Of a stretch of DNA of 64,000 nucleotides, positions 43,935 through 52,400 are shown piece after piece; within the stretch, counting starts at the first letter, position 1; every line of letters starts with the position of its first letter. The stretch is from Chitinophagaceae bacterium (lineage in GTDB: Bacteria > Bacteroidota > Bacteroidia > Chitinophagales > Chitinophagaceae). Below the pieces are notes generated by a model. That model was not told the origin of the DNA. It was given only the letters and a program-made list of their open reading frames with translations, and made no database searches. Where the stretch lies: the NCBI GenBank assembly GCA_003168265.1, contig PMSV01000004.1, positions 62,001-126,000 of the forward strand. Reading direction: 5' to 3'. Position numbers and translations under genes: made by a program.

Positions 43935-45043
43935 GGCTCAGTCTGGTACCAGAATGCAACGGAAGCGATATCGTCCTGCAGAGGGAGATAGCGTCCGTCC
44001 TTACGCCAACCAATATCCTGGATCGTCACTTTAAGCCCTTTTTCAAATCGGATGGGGTCGGTGATATGCCAGCGATAAAGCCCAAAACGCTGCATCACAT
44101 TATAATGCCCGTCGCCCCTGATCACCTGGGCCAGTCCTGAATATGGAGTGCAGAATTCCGTATAGGCAGAGGTTTCCGCTCCGGCGGCATTTTTGGTATG
44201 GGTGTCGAAATCATAACTCCCGCAGAAATAATCTTCCGTGCCGGTACCACATACCGTAGGAAATTTGCCGTCCCCATCCACGAAGAATTTGATCTCTCCC
44301 TCGCCCCACCATCCATTGTCCCTGGCTCCATAGGCGATATAGGTTCCCACATACTGGCCCCTGCCGCTAATATTATCCAGGATGGTATAATCCTCCTTAT
44401 AGGGCAGGGAATTGACCCGATGGAACTGGGCATGGAAATAAGCGGCATCGGAGGGCAGTTCGGTCAGAACATAATCGACCTGGAAATAAAGAACCATATC
44501 CTGATCAGCTATATTTTCCATGGTGATCCGGCATTTTTTTCGGAAAGGCATGGGCCAATAACAATTGAAGGCACTTCCCGGATTCACACAGACGGCCAGG
44601 GATTGAAGTGGCGAATACCGGGTCCAGCCCATGCAAAAAAAATCGCCGACCGGCGCTTCCACGGAAGGGCTGGTCTCATCATCCCAGTACATGCGGATAA
44701 TGCTGTATCGCCAATTTCCCGTAGCTGTCATCCAGATATGTTCGACGCTGCCTGGGCCGTTGATTTCTGCAATCGTAAAAGTGGCGCCCTTCTTAATCAC
44801 CACGCTGGGGCTGATCTTCCAGCCCTGGCCCAGATCGCGGGCAGCATCTGCACCGGTCCCGCTTGCAGCCATGCCGCCCTTCCCTTTTTCTCCATTGAAA
44901 TTTTCAGGACTGATGGAACGGGATTTGGCATTCGAAAGACGGAAAATATTACCCATATCCGAACCGATCCCATTAAAATCCTGGGCGCATAACTGAAATG
45001 TGACGCTAACATAAAGCGCGAATAGCGCGACCATCATTTTCAT
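43883..45043 (-). CDS. Exported DUF2961 protein (GH172-like)
   Basis: A 386-residue protein with a signal peptide (MMVALFALYVSVTFQLCAQ) and the DUF2961 double jelly-roll: NGPGSVEHIWMTA, RMYWDDETSPSVEAPVGDFF, GRGQYVGTYIAYG, GEGEIKFFVDGDGKFPTVCGTGTEDYFCG. DUF2961 members have been assigned to GH172, acting on furanosidic linkages, but most are uncharacterised. Last gene of the minus-strand set beginning with uxaA, 6 bp after the FAH-family gene; it overlaps the convergent kinase gene at the 3' end. Confidence 0.85.
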   Translation of the reverse strand: MKMMVALFALYVSVTFQLCAQDFNGIGSDMGNIFRLSNAKSRSISPENFNGEKGKGGMAASGTGADAARDLGQGWKISPSVVIKKGATFTIAEINGPGSVEHIWMTATGNWRYSIIRMYWDDETSPSVEAPVGDFFCMGWTRYSPLQSLAVCVNPGSAFNCYWPMPFRKKCRITMENIADQDMVLYFQVDYVLTELPSDAAYFHAQFHRVNSLPYKEDYTILDNISGRGQYVGTYIAYGARDNGWWGEGEIKFFVDGDGKFPTVCGTGTEDYFCGSYDFDTHTKNAAGAETSAYTEFCTPYSGLAQVIRGDGHYNVMQRFGLYRWHITDPIRFEKGLKVTIQDIGWRKDGRYLPLQDDIASVAFWYQTEPHSSFPKLPERDLLEVR

Positions 45044-45049
45044 TATAAT

Positions 45050-45901
45050 TTATTTTTGTTTAAACCCAACCTTATTTGAAAGAGTCCCGATGCCATCAAT
45101 CGTGATCAGAACCTCATCCCCCGCCTGCAAGGTAAAATGATCCGGAGGCACGATCCCTGTGCCCGTCATAAGAAAAGTTCCGCAGGGAAAATCGCATTCT
45201 CTATATAGGAAGGCAGCAAGTTCATTGAATTCCCTTTTCATGCGGGTGATCCGGATGGAATTGCTGAAAACATCCTGGTTGCCTCTCTTAATGAGCAAAT
45301 GAATGGAAGTCTCTTTGGAAATCTTACCGGCCTCCGGCACAAAAAGACAGGGACCAAGGGCGGCGCTTTTCTCATAAGTCTTAGCCTGCGGCAAATAGAG
45401 GGGGTTCTCTCCCTCGATGCTCCTTGAGCTCATGTCATTGCCCACCGTATAAGCCTGAATTTCTCCATGAGAATTGATAAAGAGCGTGAGTTCCGGTTCC
45501 GGGACATTCCATATGGAATCCCTGCGGATATTGACCTGCTGTCCATGGCCAACAACCCTATGCGGGAGGGCCTTGAAAAAGAGTTCAGGCCTCTCCGCTT
45601 CATAGACTTTCTGATAAAAATCTCCCCCACCTGCATTCCTGGATTCCTCCATGCGCGCATCACGGCTTCTAAGATAGGTAACGCCAGCGGCCCAGACCTC
45701 CTGTTTGCCAATAGGAGGCAGGGTATCCTTCAAATAATTTTCCCTTTCATGGTGGGCCAGCGCGTTCAATTCCTTCTCAAAAGAAAACAGGTGTTCATAG
45801 AGATGCTTTCTATTGATCAGTATATCCCATTCCTCATCGATCAGGTAGGATTTTCCTCCGGCCTCCAGAATATTTCCTTTTAATGTCTTGTATAAATGCA
45901 T
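45050..45901 (-). CDS. Fumarylacetoacetate hydrolase family protein (2-keto-3-deoxy-sugar-acid dehydratase-like)
   Basis: A 283-residue cytosolic protein of the FAH fold: the metal ligands are suggested by PEPELTLFI, and [11 protein letters not shown] and [19 protein letters not shown] follow. An N-terminal segment of about 90 residues ([17 protein letters not shown]) precedes the catalytic part. In sugar-acid pathways this type can dehydrate 2-keto-3-deoxy-pentonate to 2-oxoglutarate semialdehyde or act on acylpyruvates. The uxaA gene on the same strand supports a sugar-acid role; the exact substrate is open. Confidence 0.75.
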   Translation of the reverse strand: MHLYKTLKGNILEAGGKSYLIDEEWDILINRKHLYEHLFSFEKELNALAHHERENYLKDTLPPIGKQEVWAAGVTYLRSRDARMEESRNAGGGDFYQKVYEAERPELFFKALPHRVVGHGQQVNIRRDSIWNVPEPELTLFINSHGEIQAYTVGNDMSSRSIEGENPLYLPQAKTYEKSAALGPCLFVPEAGKISKETSIHLLIKRGNQDVFSNSIRITRMKREFNELAAFLYRECDFPCGTFLMTGTGIVPPDHFTLQAGDEVLITIDGIGTLSNKVGFKQK

Positions 45902-45906
45902 AAAAT

Positions 45907-47118
45907 TTATTTAAACTCGGCTCCAAGAAGCTGTTGAGCAATGCTTTTTAAGGATTTCAGATCACCCTGTAAATGGATCGTGGTTTGAATATGCTCCTCT
46001 TTCTCTCCCGGCTTCAATTCCTTCGCCGCACTGGAAGATTCGATTTCATAGAAGGGTCCCATCTGAGTGCCATCGGACAGCGGGCCGTCATTATAGGAAT
46101 TGACCACATCACCTTTAAAGGGTTCTTTTTGCAATTCCCATTTGGAATTCACGTAGAGTCCCTGCCTGTCCACCGGAAATAAGATGATGCTGAGGGTATT
46201 ATTCTTATAATCTAAGCTGGCCGCCATGCCCTTAGCAATGAGCGGAGACAGACCCAGCTTTCCTCTCGAATGTCCATCGCAGGTAAAGATCAATAAACTA
46301 TCTCCTACTTTCAGCCGGTCCGGCGCGATCTTGCCAAAATAATTATCCGTGATCAGGTCCCGGGCATTCTTAACAGGCAAAAAGGGGATCAGGATCTTTG
46401 TATCAGGACCGGGGGTCATCATCCCCAATAACCAAATAGACAGAAGGCCCCCCTCCTTATTCCAGGCCTTGTCCGAACTGTTGACGATGCTGTTATCGGT
46501 CTCAAAACCGACAGCGTGAACGGTGCCGGGTAACCGCAGATGAAGCTTATCCTCGATCTGGTTCCGGTCAAGCAGGGCGATCTTTCTTTCGATATTCAAT
46601 TCAAAATGGGATCCGCTACTGTTGTCAAGGGAAGTTCTCTTTCTAAAAACGGCCTGCTGCCCGTCCGAAGAACTGAGGTCATAACTTTCGGTATCAATAA
46701 CCGGAGGCACCTGCCAGTGACCGATATTGAAGGAATCTCCTTTCTTAAAATAGATCCCATATTGCCCCCCTTCCGGCCCTAACCAAAAACGTTCCTCTCC
46801 TCCAACCGGATTGAATTGTCTTTTTCTTTCTCCGCTTTCGATCAGCTTATAATTGATCCATCCGAAACTCAGACCGCTATCGCCGGTGGCCGTGCTGGTC
46901 ATCACCCTTCCCTGATAATCTGCGCTGAGCAGAACCCTGGACTGGCTGTCCGGGCTTTGCAGTTCAATCAAATGGCCGCTGTATTTTTTCAAAAAATCGC
47001 GGTCCGTAGCATAATTGCGATTGGATGGAGCAGCTTGTTTCTGAGCCTGTTTCTGAGGTTGATGACAGGAACAAAAAATCATTACAACTATCAAGGTATA
47101 TAGGAGAGTTTTTTCCAA
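45907..47118 (-). CDS. DUF6786 family exported protein (probable lipoprotein)
   Basis: A 403-residue protein with an N-terminal hydrophobic segment ending in CSC, consistent with a lipoprotein signal though the lipobox is weak, followed by a Gln/Ala-rich linker. The body has the family pattern [24 protein letters not shown] and [14 protein letters not shown], predicted as a beta-sandwich related to galactose-mutarotase-like folds. Function unknown; the family recurs in Bacteroidota carbohydrate loci. It lies 5 bp before the FAH-family gene and is presumably co-transcribed with it. Confidence 0.75.
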   Translation of the reverse strand: MEKTLLYTLIVVMIFCSCHQPQKQAQKQAAPSNRNYATDRDFLKKYSGHLIELQSPDSQSRVLLSADYQGRVMTSTATGDSGLSFGWINYKLIESGERKRQFNPVGGEERFWLGPEGGQYGIYFKKGDSFNIGHWQVPPVIDTESYDLSSSDGQQAVFRKRTSLDNSSGSHFELNIERKIALLDRNQIEDKLHLRLPGTVHAVGFETDNSIVNSSDKAWNKEGGLLSIWLLGMMTPGPDTKILIPFLPVKNARDLITDNYFGKIAPDRLKVGDSLLIFTCDGHSRGKLGLSPLIAKGMAASLDYKNNTLSIILFPVDRQGLYVNSKWELQKEPFKGDVVNSYNDGPLSDGTQMGPFYEIESSSAAKELKPGEKEEHIQTTIHLQGDLKSLKSIAQQLLGAEFK

Positions 47119-47217
47119 AGCAATCGTTTTGGTGAAACAGTAGTTAAAAATATTAATTAATTGACGGATTTTGCCTTCAAATGCATAAAGCTTGTTTGAT
47201 TTGAGTTTAATTGGGAT

Positions 47218-47355
47218 TCATTGATCAATAGTTGCGAAAATGGAATCCCCGCCTTTTGCCGCATTTAAAGGCTGTTGATTAACGAACGCGATGTAACCGG
47301 TAATTTCTTCAATATTTTGAATTGCATTGGCCGAGATTCTTACCTGGTAATTTAT
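47218..47355 (-). pseudogene. Decayed ParE/RelE-family toxin (start codon lost, truncated)
   Basis: In the frame beginning at ATA 47353-47355, 45 codons read YQVRISANAIQNIEEITGYI then FVNQQPLNAA, GGDSIFATIDQ and a TGA. This matches the N-terminal half of ParE toxins (strand, long helix pair); the C-terminal strands with the active surface are missing. The frame overlaps the 79-aa antitoxin stop exactly as a toxin would (ATAA where ATGA is expected), so a single G-to-A change would have removed the start codon while leaving the antitoxin intact. Too short to be seen as a gene otherwise. Confidence 0.65.
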
Positions 47356-47591
47356 TGGAGTTGTTTTTTCTTGAGGGTCCATTTCGATTTGGCTTCTTTT
47401 AGGCTAAAGCCTGGGGCGTTTTCGGCATTAGAAATCCAGGCTTCAAAGGCTTGCAAATCCATTTCTTTCCCCGGAAGTGATGGGGAGGCGAAGCCGGGAG
47501 ATTTCACGATTTTGATAAAATGTTTGTCTTCAAGGGCGTGCAGGGCCTTTAATGCACTGTCATTTGTTAATTGGACGGTTAATGTTTGCAT
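47352..47591 (-). CDS. Small antitoxin-like protein, orphaned
   Basis: A 79-residue protein (MQTLTVQLTNDSALKALHALEDKHFIKIV...) with an N-terminal strand-helix and a C-terminal acidic/basic tail (SKWTLKKKQ) of the kind that wraps a ParE/RelE toxin. I infer an antitoxin from the decayed toxin that overlaps its stop. It stands between uxaA and the DUF6786 gene with short gaps, so it may still be transcribed with them. With its partner gone it may be a neutral relic or may act against a toxin elsewhere. Confidence 0.6.
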   Translation of the reverse strand: MQTLTVQLTNDSALKALHALEDKHFIKIVKSPGFASPSLPGKEMDLQAFEAWISNAENAPGFSLKEAKSKWTLKKKQLQ

Positions 47592-47679
47592 AGAAAAAAA
47601 TTGCTAAATCAAATTTAGGTTGTTCAGCCTATTAATTTACAAAGAATTATTGAAGTTCCAGCTATCACAAAAGGCTAAT

Positions 47680-49335
47680 TTAAAGCGAAATCCCCCTCTT
47701 CCAGGGAATGAAATCATCATGCAATTGTTCCACGGCCTTTGCCTTTATTTCCCCGCTTGCCACCTGGATTACGTAGTCGAGTATCCTTTCTCCGGCTTCC
47801 TGAACGGTTTCCTTACCTGCAATGATATCCCCCGTATCGATATCGATAATATCCTTCATCTTTTCATAAAGTGGTGTATTAGAGGAGATCTTGATCACAG
47901 GCGCAATCGGATTGCCGGTCGGCGTTCCCAGTCCTGTCGTGAATAAAACAATATTCGCCCCGCTTCCCACTTCGGCCGTAGTCGATTCCACATCGCTCCC
48001 CGGTGTACAGAGCAGATTGAGACCAGGCCTGGTTTGCTTTTCCGGATAGTCCAGTACAGCGGTTACCGGTGAAGTTCCCCCCTTTCTTGCAGCTCCTGCG
48101 CTCTTGATCGCATCGGTGATCAACCCGTCGCGTATATTGCCGGGAGAAGGATTGGCATAGAAGCCTGAGCCCAGGGACTCGGCTTTTTCATTATAATCAT
48201 GCATGAGCCCCATGAACCTTCCTGCCATATTTTCATCCATGCATCTATCGCTCAGTTCCTGTTCCACTCCGCAGAGCTCGGGAAATTCGGAAAGGATGAC
48301 GGAACCGCCGAGTGCCACGAGTATATCGGAAACATATCCAATCGCAGGGTTGGCTGAGATTCCGGAAAACCCGTCCGAACCGCCGCATTCCAGTCCGATA
48401 CAAAGTTTGTTTAAGGGGGCCGGCTTCCTGCTGTTTTCATTGGCTTGCAACATACCGGCAAATGATTTTTTAATTGCCTCCTGCAGCATCTGCTGCTCAT
48501 TGCCGATCTTCTGCTGTTCCAAAACATAGAGCGGGCGGGCATAGTGCGGGTCGCGGGCTTTTATTTCTTCCATCAAAATAGAGACCTGCGCATTCTGGCA
48601 GCCAAGACTAAGCACGGTAGCCCCTGCCGTGTTGGGGTGCGTGATATATCCGGCGAGTAGACCGCAAAGAGCTTTTGCATCCTGCCTGGTGCCTCCGCAA
48701 CCCAGGGTATGATTTAGGAATTTGATGCCATCGATATTGGGGAAGATCTGTGGGCCTTTCCCGGTATTGGCGTCCAACTTTAATTCGGCTTTCAGTATTT
48801 CTTCTGTTCCTTTAGCGGCATTTTTAAGGCAGACCAGCTTCTCCACAAATTCCTGGTAGGGGGACAGCCTGGGTTTATAACCCAGGGCCTTCATGAAGGC
48901 TTCTTCCAGCACGGTCACATTCTTGTTCTCGCAAAATACCATGGGGATCACGAGCCAGTAATTGGCCGTTCCAACTGAGCTGTCTGGCCTGTGAAATCCC
49001 ATAAAGTTTTTGAATTTCCATTTGTTGATATCGGGAATATGCCATTCCGTTTTTCTCTTGCCGAGTTTATAACCATCGCTTGCATGCCTGATATTGTTCG
49101 TGCTGATCAGTTCTCCCCGGGCAATCGGTTTCAAAGCCCTGCCCACAAGGACGCCATACATCCGTATATCTCCGCCTTCCGGTATGTCCACGATAGCGAA
49201 CTTATGTTTGGCCGGAATAGATTCTTTCAGCGTAAGTTTAGCTAATCCTTTTTGAATGATTGTTCCCTGGTCGAGGTTGCTGAGCGCAACCTCGATATTA
49301 TCTGCGGGATTTATGAGTAGGGTCTGATTGGCCAT
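47680..49335 (-). CDS. UxaA-family sugar-acid dehydratase (altronate/galactarate dehydratase-like)
   Basis: A 551-residue dehydratase. The N-terminal SAF domain (MANQTLLINPADNIEVALSNL, about 1-95) is fused to the catalytic region with LNHTLGCGGTRQDAKAL, SLGCQNAQVS, GLECGGSDGFSGISANPA and the late GLGTPTGNPIAPVIKIS. The ATG at 49335 begins the SAF domain; 26 further codons upstream are hydrophobic but outside the family pattern. It is the first gene of the minus set 49335-43883. The substrate could be altronate, galactarate or a related aldonate; members in Bacteroidota are little studied. Confidence 0.88.
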   Translation of the reverse strand: MANQTLLINPADNIEVALSNLDQGTIIQKGLAKLTLKESIPAKHKFAIVDIPEGGDIRMYGVLVGRALKPIARGELISTNNIRHASDGYKLGKRKTEWHIPDINKWKFKNFMGFHRPDSSVGTANYWLVIPMVFCENKNVTVLEEAFMKALGYKPRLSPYQEFVEKLVCLKNAAKGTEEILKAELKLDANTGKGPQIFPNIDGIKFLNHTLGCGGTRQDAKALCGLLAGYITHPNTAGATVLSLGCQNAQVSILMEEIKARDPHYARPLYVLEQQKIGNEQQMLQEAIKKSFAGMLQANENSRKPAPLNKLCIGLECGGSDGFSGISANPAIGYVSDILVALGGSVILSEFPELCGVEQELSDRCMDENMAGRFMGLMHDYNEKAESLGSGFYANPSPGNIRDGLITDAIKSAGAARKGGTSPVTAVLDYPEKQTRPGLNLLCTPGSDVESTTAEVGSGANIVLFTTGLGTPTGNPIAPVIKISSNTPLYEKMKDIIDIDTGDIIAGKETVQEAGERILDYVIQVASGEIKAKAVEQLHDDFIPWKRGISL

Positions 49336-49406
49336 CCAGCTCAATTTGGTAAGTAAGATTAATATAATGAGCAAATTTAAGGTTCTGAAAAAAAAGTCCG
49401 GGATTA

Positions 49407-49432
49407 TGTCCAAATATAGCTTCTCAGTTCGT
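49407..49432 (+). promoter_or_regulatory. Candidate ECF42-type promoter of module 2
   Basis: TGTCCAA (49407-49413), 14 bp, TTCGT (49428-49432), about 30 bp before the first DGPF gene of this module. It matches the motif before module 1 in sequence and spacing. Confidence 0.5.
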
Positions 49433-49461
49433 CTCTTAGCTATACACCAAAATCAAAAAAA

Positions 49462-49806
49462 ATGAAAGAGTATTTGTTATTGCTTCGTGCCGGCAAGCCG
49501 GCTTCCACCAAGACAGAAGCAGAAAATAAAGCTGAATTGCAGGCCTGGGGCTCATTCATGGGCAATCTGCAGAAAAACGGGCAAATAACAGGCGGCCTGC
49601 CCCTTGTATCTGGCGGCAAGACTGTTTCCGCCGCTAAGATCTCCGGAGAACCCGTGAATTCTCCCAAAGAAGGAATTATTGGCGGATATTTGATCATTAA
49701 GGCAAAATCCCTGGAGGAAGCTGTAGAAATCGCCAAAGCCTGTCCTCATATCGAAAACGAAGGCAATATCGAAGTCCGTGAAATCGGTGTCATGCCGGCT
49801 ATGTAA
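49462..49806 (+). CDS. YCII/DGPF-related protein, paralogue 1 of ECF42 module 2
   Basis: A 114-residue protein with the YCII-like fold: YLLLLRAGKPAS, VSGGKTVSAAKI and YLIIKAKSLEEAVEIAKACPHI. The position that carries DGPF in its relatives reads GEPVNSPKEGIIGGY, so the name-giving motif is lost. It opens a run of three such genes ahead of a sigma factor and has the promoter-like motif just upstream. Role unknown; the altered motif suggests a division of labour among the three. Confidence 0.85.
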   Translation: MKEYLLLLRAGKPASTKTEAENKAELQAWGSFMGNLQKNGQITGGLPLVSGGKTVSAAKISGEPVNSPKEGIIGGYLIIKAKSLEEAVEIAKACPHIENEGNIEVREIGVMPAM

Positions 49807-49824
49807 TTCTTAAAAAATTAAAAT

Positions 49825-50208
49825 ATGCAAGAATACCTGCTCCTTTTCAGAAATGAAAATAACCCGGATGGCGGAGAACCTTCTACCGAACAAATGCAGG
49901 CAGCCATGAAGCAATGGCAGGCCTGGATCCAGGGCCTTGCCGCAAAAGGGAATTATAGCGGAACCAACCGCCTCCAGCACGAGGGGAAGACCCTCTATCC
50001 AAACAACCTGATCAAGGATGGTCCCTTTGCGGAAATCAAAGAAGTCATTGGAGGCTATCTAATCCTTAAAGCGGAGAGTTTGGAAGCGGCCGTTGAAATA
50101 GCAAAAGCCTGTCCAAATCTTGTCTTTGGCGGGAATGTGGAAGTGAGGCCCGTACTGAAGATCGATAACGATCCCCGTTCAAAAAGTTTCCTGGCCCCCA
50201 TTCAGTAA
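49825..50208 (+). CDS. DGPF/YCII-related protein, paralogue 2 of ECF42 module 2
   Basis: A 127-residue member with the intact DGPFAEIKEVIGGYLILKAESLEAAVEIAKACPNL segment and the start YLLLFRNENNPDGG. About 20 residues beyond the domain (VLKIDNDPRSKSFLAPIQ) are unique to it. It lies 18 bp after paralogue 1 and 10 bp before paralogue 3, so all three probably share one mRNA with the sigma gene. Confidence 0.9.
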   Translation: MQEYLLLFRNENNPDGGEPSTEQMQAAMKQWQAWIQGLAAKGNYSGTNRLQHEGKTLYPNNLIKDGPFAEIKEVIGGYLILKAESLEAAVEIAKACPNLVFGGNVEVRPVLKIDNDPRSKSFLAPIQ

Positions 50209-50218
50209 AATCAGTGAA

Positions 50219-50569
50219 ATGGGCGAATACCTCCTTCTGTTCAGGGGTGGCCAGGATGGCGGCACTGATCATTTTTCTGAAAAATGGCAGCAGCATATGC
50301 ATCGCTGGATGATCTGGATGGCGGAATTACAAAAAAAAGGGCAGTTTCTGAGCGCACAGCCCCTGAGACATGAAGGCAGGCAGGTTTCCGGTCCTGAAAA
50401 AACGATAAAGGAAGGACCGTTTATGGAAGGCAATGAAAAGGTTTCCGGTTACCTGCTCTGTAATGCCGACAATTTTGACGAAGCTGTTGAACTGGCCATG
50501 GGCTGTCCGGTCCTTGAATTCGAGAGCGGAAAAGTGGAAGTCAGAGAAATTCAGGAACTTAAGGTTTAA
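50219..50569 (+). CDS. DGPF/YCII-related protein, paralogue 3 of ECF42 module 2
   Basis: A 116-residue member: YLLLFRGGQDGG at the start, KEGPFMEGNEKVSGYLLCNADNFDEAVELAMGCPVLEF in the centre (EGPF variant of DGPF). It stands directly before the sigma factor gene with a 13-bp gap to that gene's likely TTG start. Confidence 0.9.
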   Translation: MGEYLLLFRGGQDGGTDHFSEKWQQHMHRWMIWMAELQKKGQFLSAQPLRHEGRQVSGPEKTIKEGPFMEGNEKVSGYLLCNADNFDEAVELAMGCPVLEFESGKVEVREIQELKV

Positions 50570-50582
50570 ACCGCCAGAATTT

Positions 50583-51854
50583 TTGGACAATATAAATGAA
50601 ATCAGCAGTCAGCTCTTCCGTCGCGAATCCGGTAAAATGATATCAATCCTGACCCGGATCTTCGGAACGGAAAATTTGGATACCGCCGAAGACGTAGTCC
50701 AGCAAACTTTTATAGAAGCCATCCAGACATGGAAAATAAAGGGCCTGCCGGAAAACCCAGCAGGCTGGTTATTTCTGGTTGCCAAAAACAAGGCCATCGA
50801 TATCATTCGAAAAAACAGGCATTCCGTCCTCTATGATTTTTCAAATGACGAGAGAAACCTGCTCAAATCCGAATATACATTAGCATCCACCATGGATAAC
50901 CTATGGAAGGAGGATTTGATCGCGGACGACCAGCTCCGCATGATGTTCGCCTGCTGTCATCCCGAGATCGCAAAGGAAAACCAGATCACCCTGATCCTAA
51001 AAACGCTCTGCGGATTCACAACCGCAGAAATAGCAAAGGCATTTCTAAGCTCCGAAGACACGGTTTCGAAGAGGCTCTACCGCACAAAGGAATTTTTCAG
51101 GAAAGCCAGGATCGCATTGAAGATCCCTTCCGTGGAAGAATTAAAAAGCAGGACCGGCACCCTTCTCACCGCCATTTATCTTCTCTTCAATGAAGGCTAT
51201 TATTCTTCAGGGAATAAAAAGTTAATAAGAAAGGAACTGATCGAGGAAGCCATGCTGCTCTGTAAATTGCTCACCGAAAATGAACATACCCAATTGCCGG
51301 AGGTCTTTGCCTTGATGGCCCTGATATGCTTTCATTCAGCAAGAAACGACAGCCGTACTAGCCCGGAAGGAGAGATCATTTTATTACCATATCAGGACAG
51401 GAGCAAATGGGACCAGTCTCTGATCAGGGAGGGGAGTCATTATATGGACAAAGCATCATTTGGCAATGCCCTGACCTCCTATCATATTGAAGCCGCGATC
51501 GCTTATGAGCATTGCATCGCAAAAAGCTATGCAGAAACAAACTGGAAGCTGATCCTCGATTATTACCAGTGGATTTGCCTTTTTTATCCCTCGCCCATAA
51601 CCGAACTAAATAAGGTTGTAGCTTTGATGCAGGTGCATGGCGCCCGGGCCGCCTTGCTTGCCATGGAAGAAATCAAGGACAGGAAAAAGCTGGAATCCTA
51701 TTATTTGTATCATAGCATTCTTGGCGAGATCCATGCACAGTCCGGCGATCGTTCTGCTGCGGGAATTTATTATGCGAGGGGCATAGAGCTTGCCCCATCG
51801 GAAATTGAAAAGAAGATCATCAGGGAGAAGATGGAGGGGCTGAAAATGGAATGA
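50583..51854 (+). CDS. ECF42-type RNA polymerase sigma factor (module 2)
   Basis: A sigma factor of about 423 residues. Region 2 (QQTFIEAIQTWKIKGLPENPAGWLFLVAKNKAIDIIRKN) and region 4 (LKTLCGFTTAEIAKAFLSSEDTVSKRLYRTKEFF) are followed by the long extension with LLTAIYLLFNEGYY and SPITELNKVVALMQVHGARAAL. The start is placed at TTG 50583 (DNINEISSQLFRRESGK), because the family begins there and the frame upstream overlaps paralogue 3; an internal ATG at 50637 is possible. It is a paralogue of the sigma factor at 38494. Confidence 0.88.
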   Translation: MDNINEISSQLFRRESGKMISILTRIFGTENLDTAEDVVQQTFIEAIQTWKIKGLPENPAGWLFLVAKNKAIDIIRKNRHSVLYDFSNDERNLLKSEYTLASTMDNLWKEDLIADDQLRMMFACCHPEIAKENQITLILKTLCGFTTAEIAKAFLSSEDTVSKRLYRTKEFFRKARIALKIPSVEELKSRTGTLLTAIYLLFNEGYYSSGNKKLIRKELIEEAMLLCKLLTENEHTQLPEVFALMALICFHSARNDSRTSPEGEIILLPYQDRSKWDQSLIREGSHYMDKASFGNALTSYHIEAAIAYEHCIAKSYAETNWKLILDYYQWICLFYPSPITELNKVVALMQVHGARAALLAMEEIKDRKKLESYYLYHSILGEIHAQSGDRSAAGIYYARGIELAPSEIEKKIIREKMEGLKME

Positions 51855-51928
51855 ATTCTTTTATTAAAACCCAAATTTCAATCCCCCTATTAATCATAAC
51901 CCCTTAAATTTACCAAAACTTCCAGAAA

Positions 51929-52315
51929 GTGCTGGCCAAAAGAATTGCTGCATTTTTAATCATCGTTTCTTTCATTACCCAGTCATTTAGCAGGTATTTG
52001 CTGGCAGCCGACTATTATCTCCACACTGCTGCCTATATCGAAAATTGCGTCAATAAGAACAAGCCCTGGATGCATTGCAATGGCAAATGCCATTTGAGGA
52101 AAAAAATGCAGCAGCAGGAAAACCAGGACAAACAAAATACCGAAAGGCAGTCCGGAAATAACAACCAGCCAATTTCTTCCAAATCCTCGTTCCCACTGAA
52201 CGGTCAACTCTTATGCACAACCGGAATCACTATTCGCCGCCTTAACTTAAGCAGCGGTAAAGCAATCCGGATGCCCAAATTCATTTTCCATCCTCCCTGG
52301 CGCCAGCTCTGCTGA
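51929..52315 (+). CDS. Small exported cysteine-containing protein next to a TonB receptor
   Basis: A 128-residue protein starting at GTG 51929, with a signal-type N-terminus (RIAAFLIIVSFITQSFSRYLL) and the segment ENCVNKNKPWMHCNGKCHLRKKM, whose three cysteines and flanking His/Met residues could bind a soft metal such as copper. A Gln/Asn-rich middle follows. I do not recognise a named family. The TonB-dependent receptor gene begins 85 bp downstream, so a role in uptake or handling of a metal or chelate is a reasonable inference only. Confidence 0.6.
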   Translation: MLAKRIAAFLIIVSFITQSFSRYLLAADYYLHTAAYIENCVNKNKPWMHCNGKCHLRKKMQQQENQDKQNTERQSGNNNQPISSKSSFPLNGQLLCTTGITIRRLNLSSGKAIRMPKFIFHPPWRQLC

Positions 52316-52400
52316 TCCCCCACTCACGCCATTTACACACTATCCCTGCATGACGGATACGATTTCTGCCTGCATGCATTTCACCCTCATGAGCGATCAA

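Noticed and set aside
44198-44992. 264-codon plus-strand frame opposite the DUF2961 gene
   Set aside because: It is an antisense shadow of a protein with clear DUF2961 motifs.
45050-45901. FAH-family protein as the fumarylacetoacetase of the tyrosine pathway with HPPD
   Set aside because: It is 283 residues, much shorter than true fumarylacetoacetase, sits in a sugar-acid gene set and is 25 kb from the HPPD gene.
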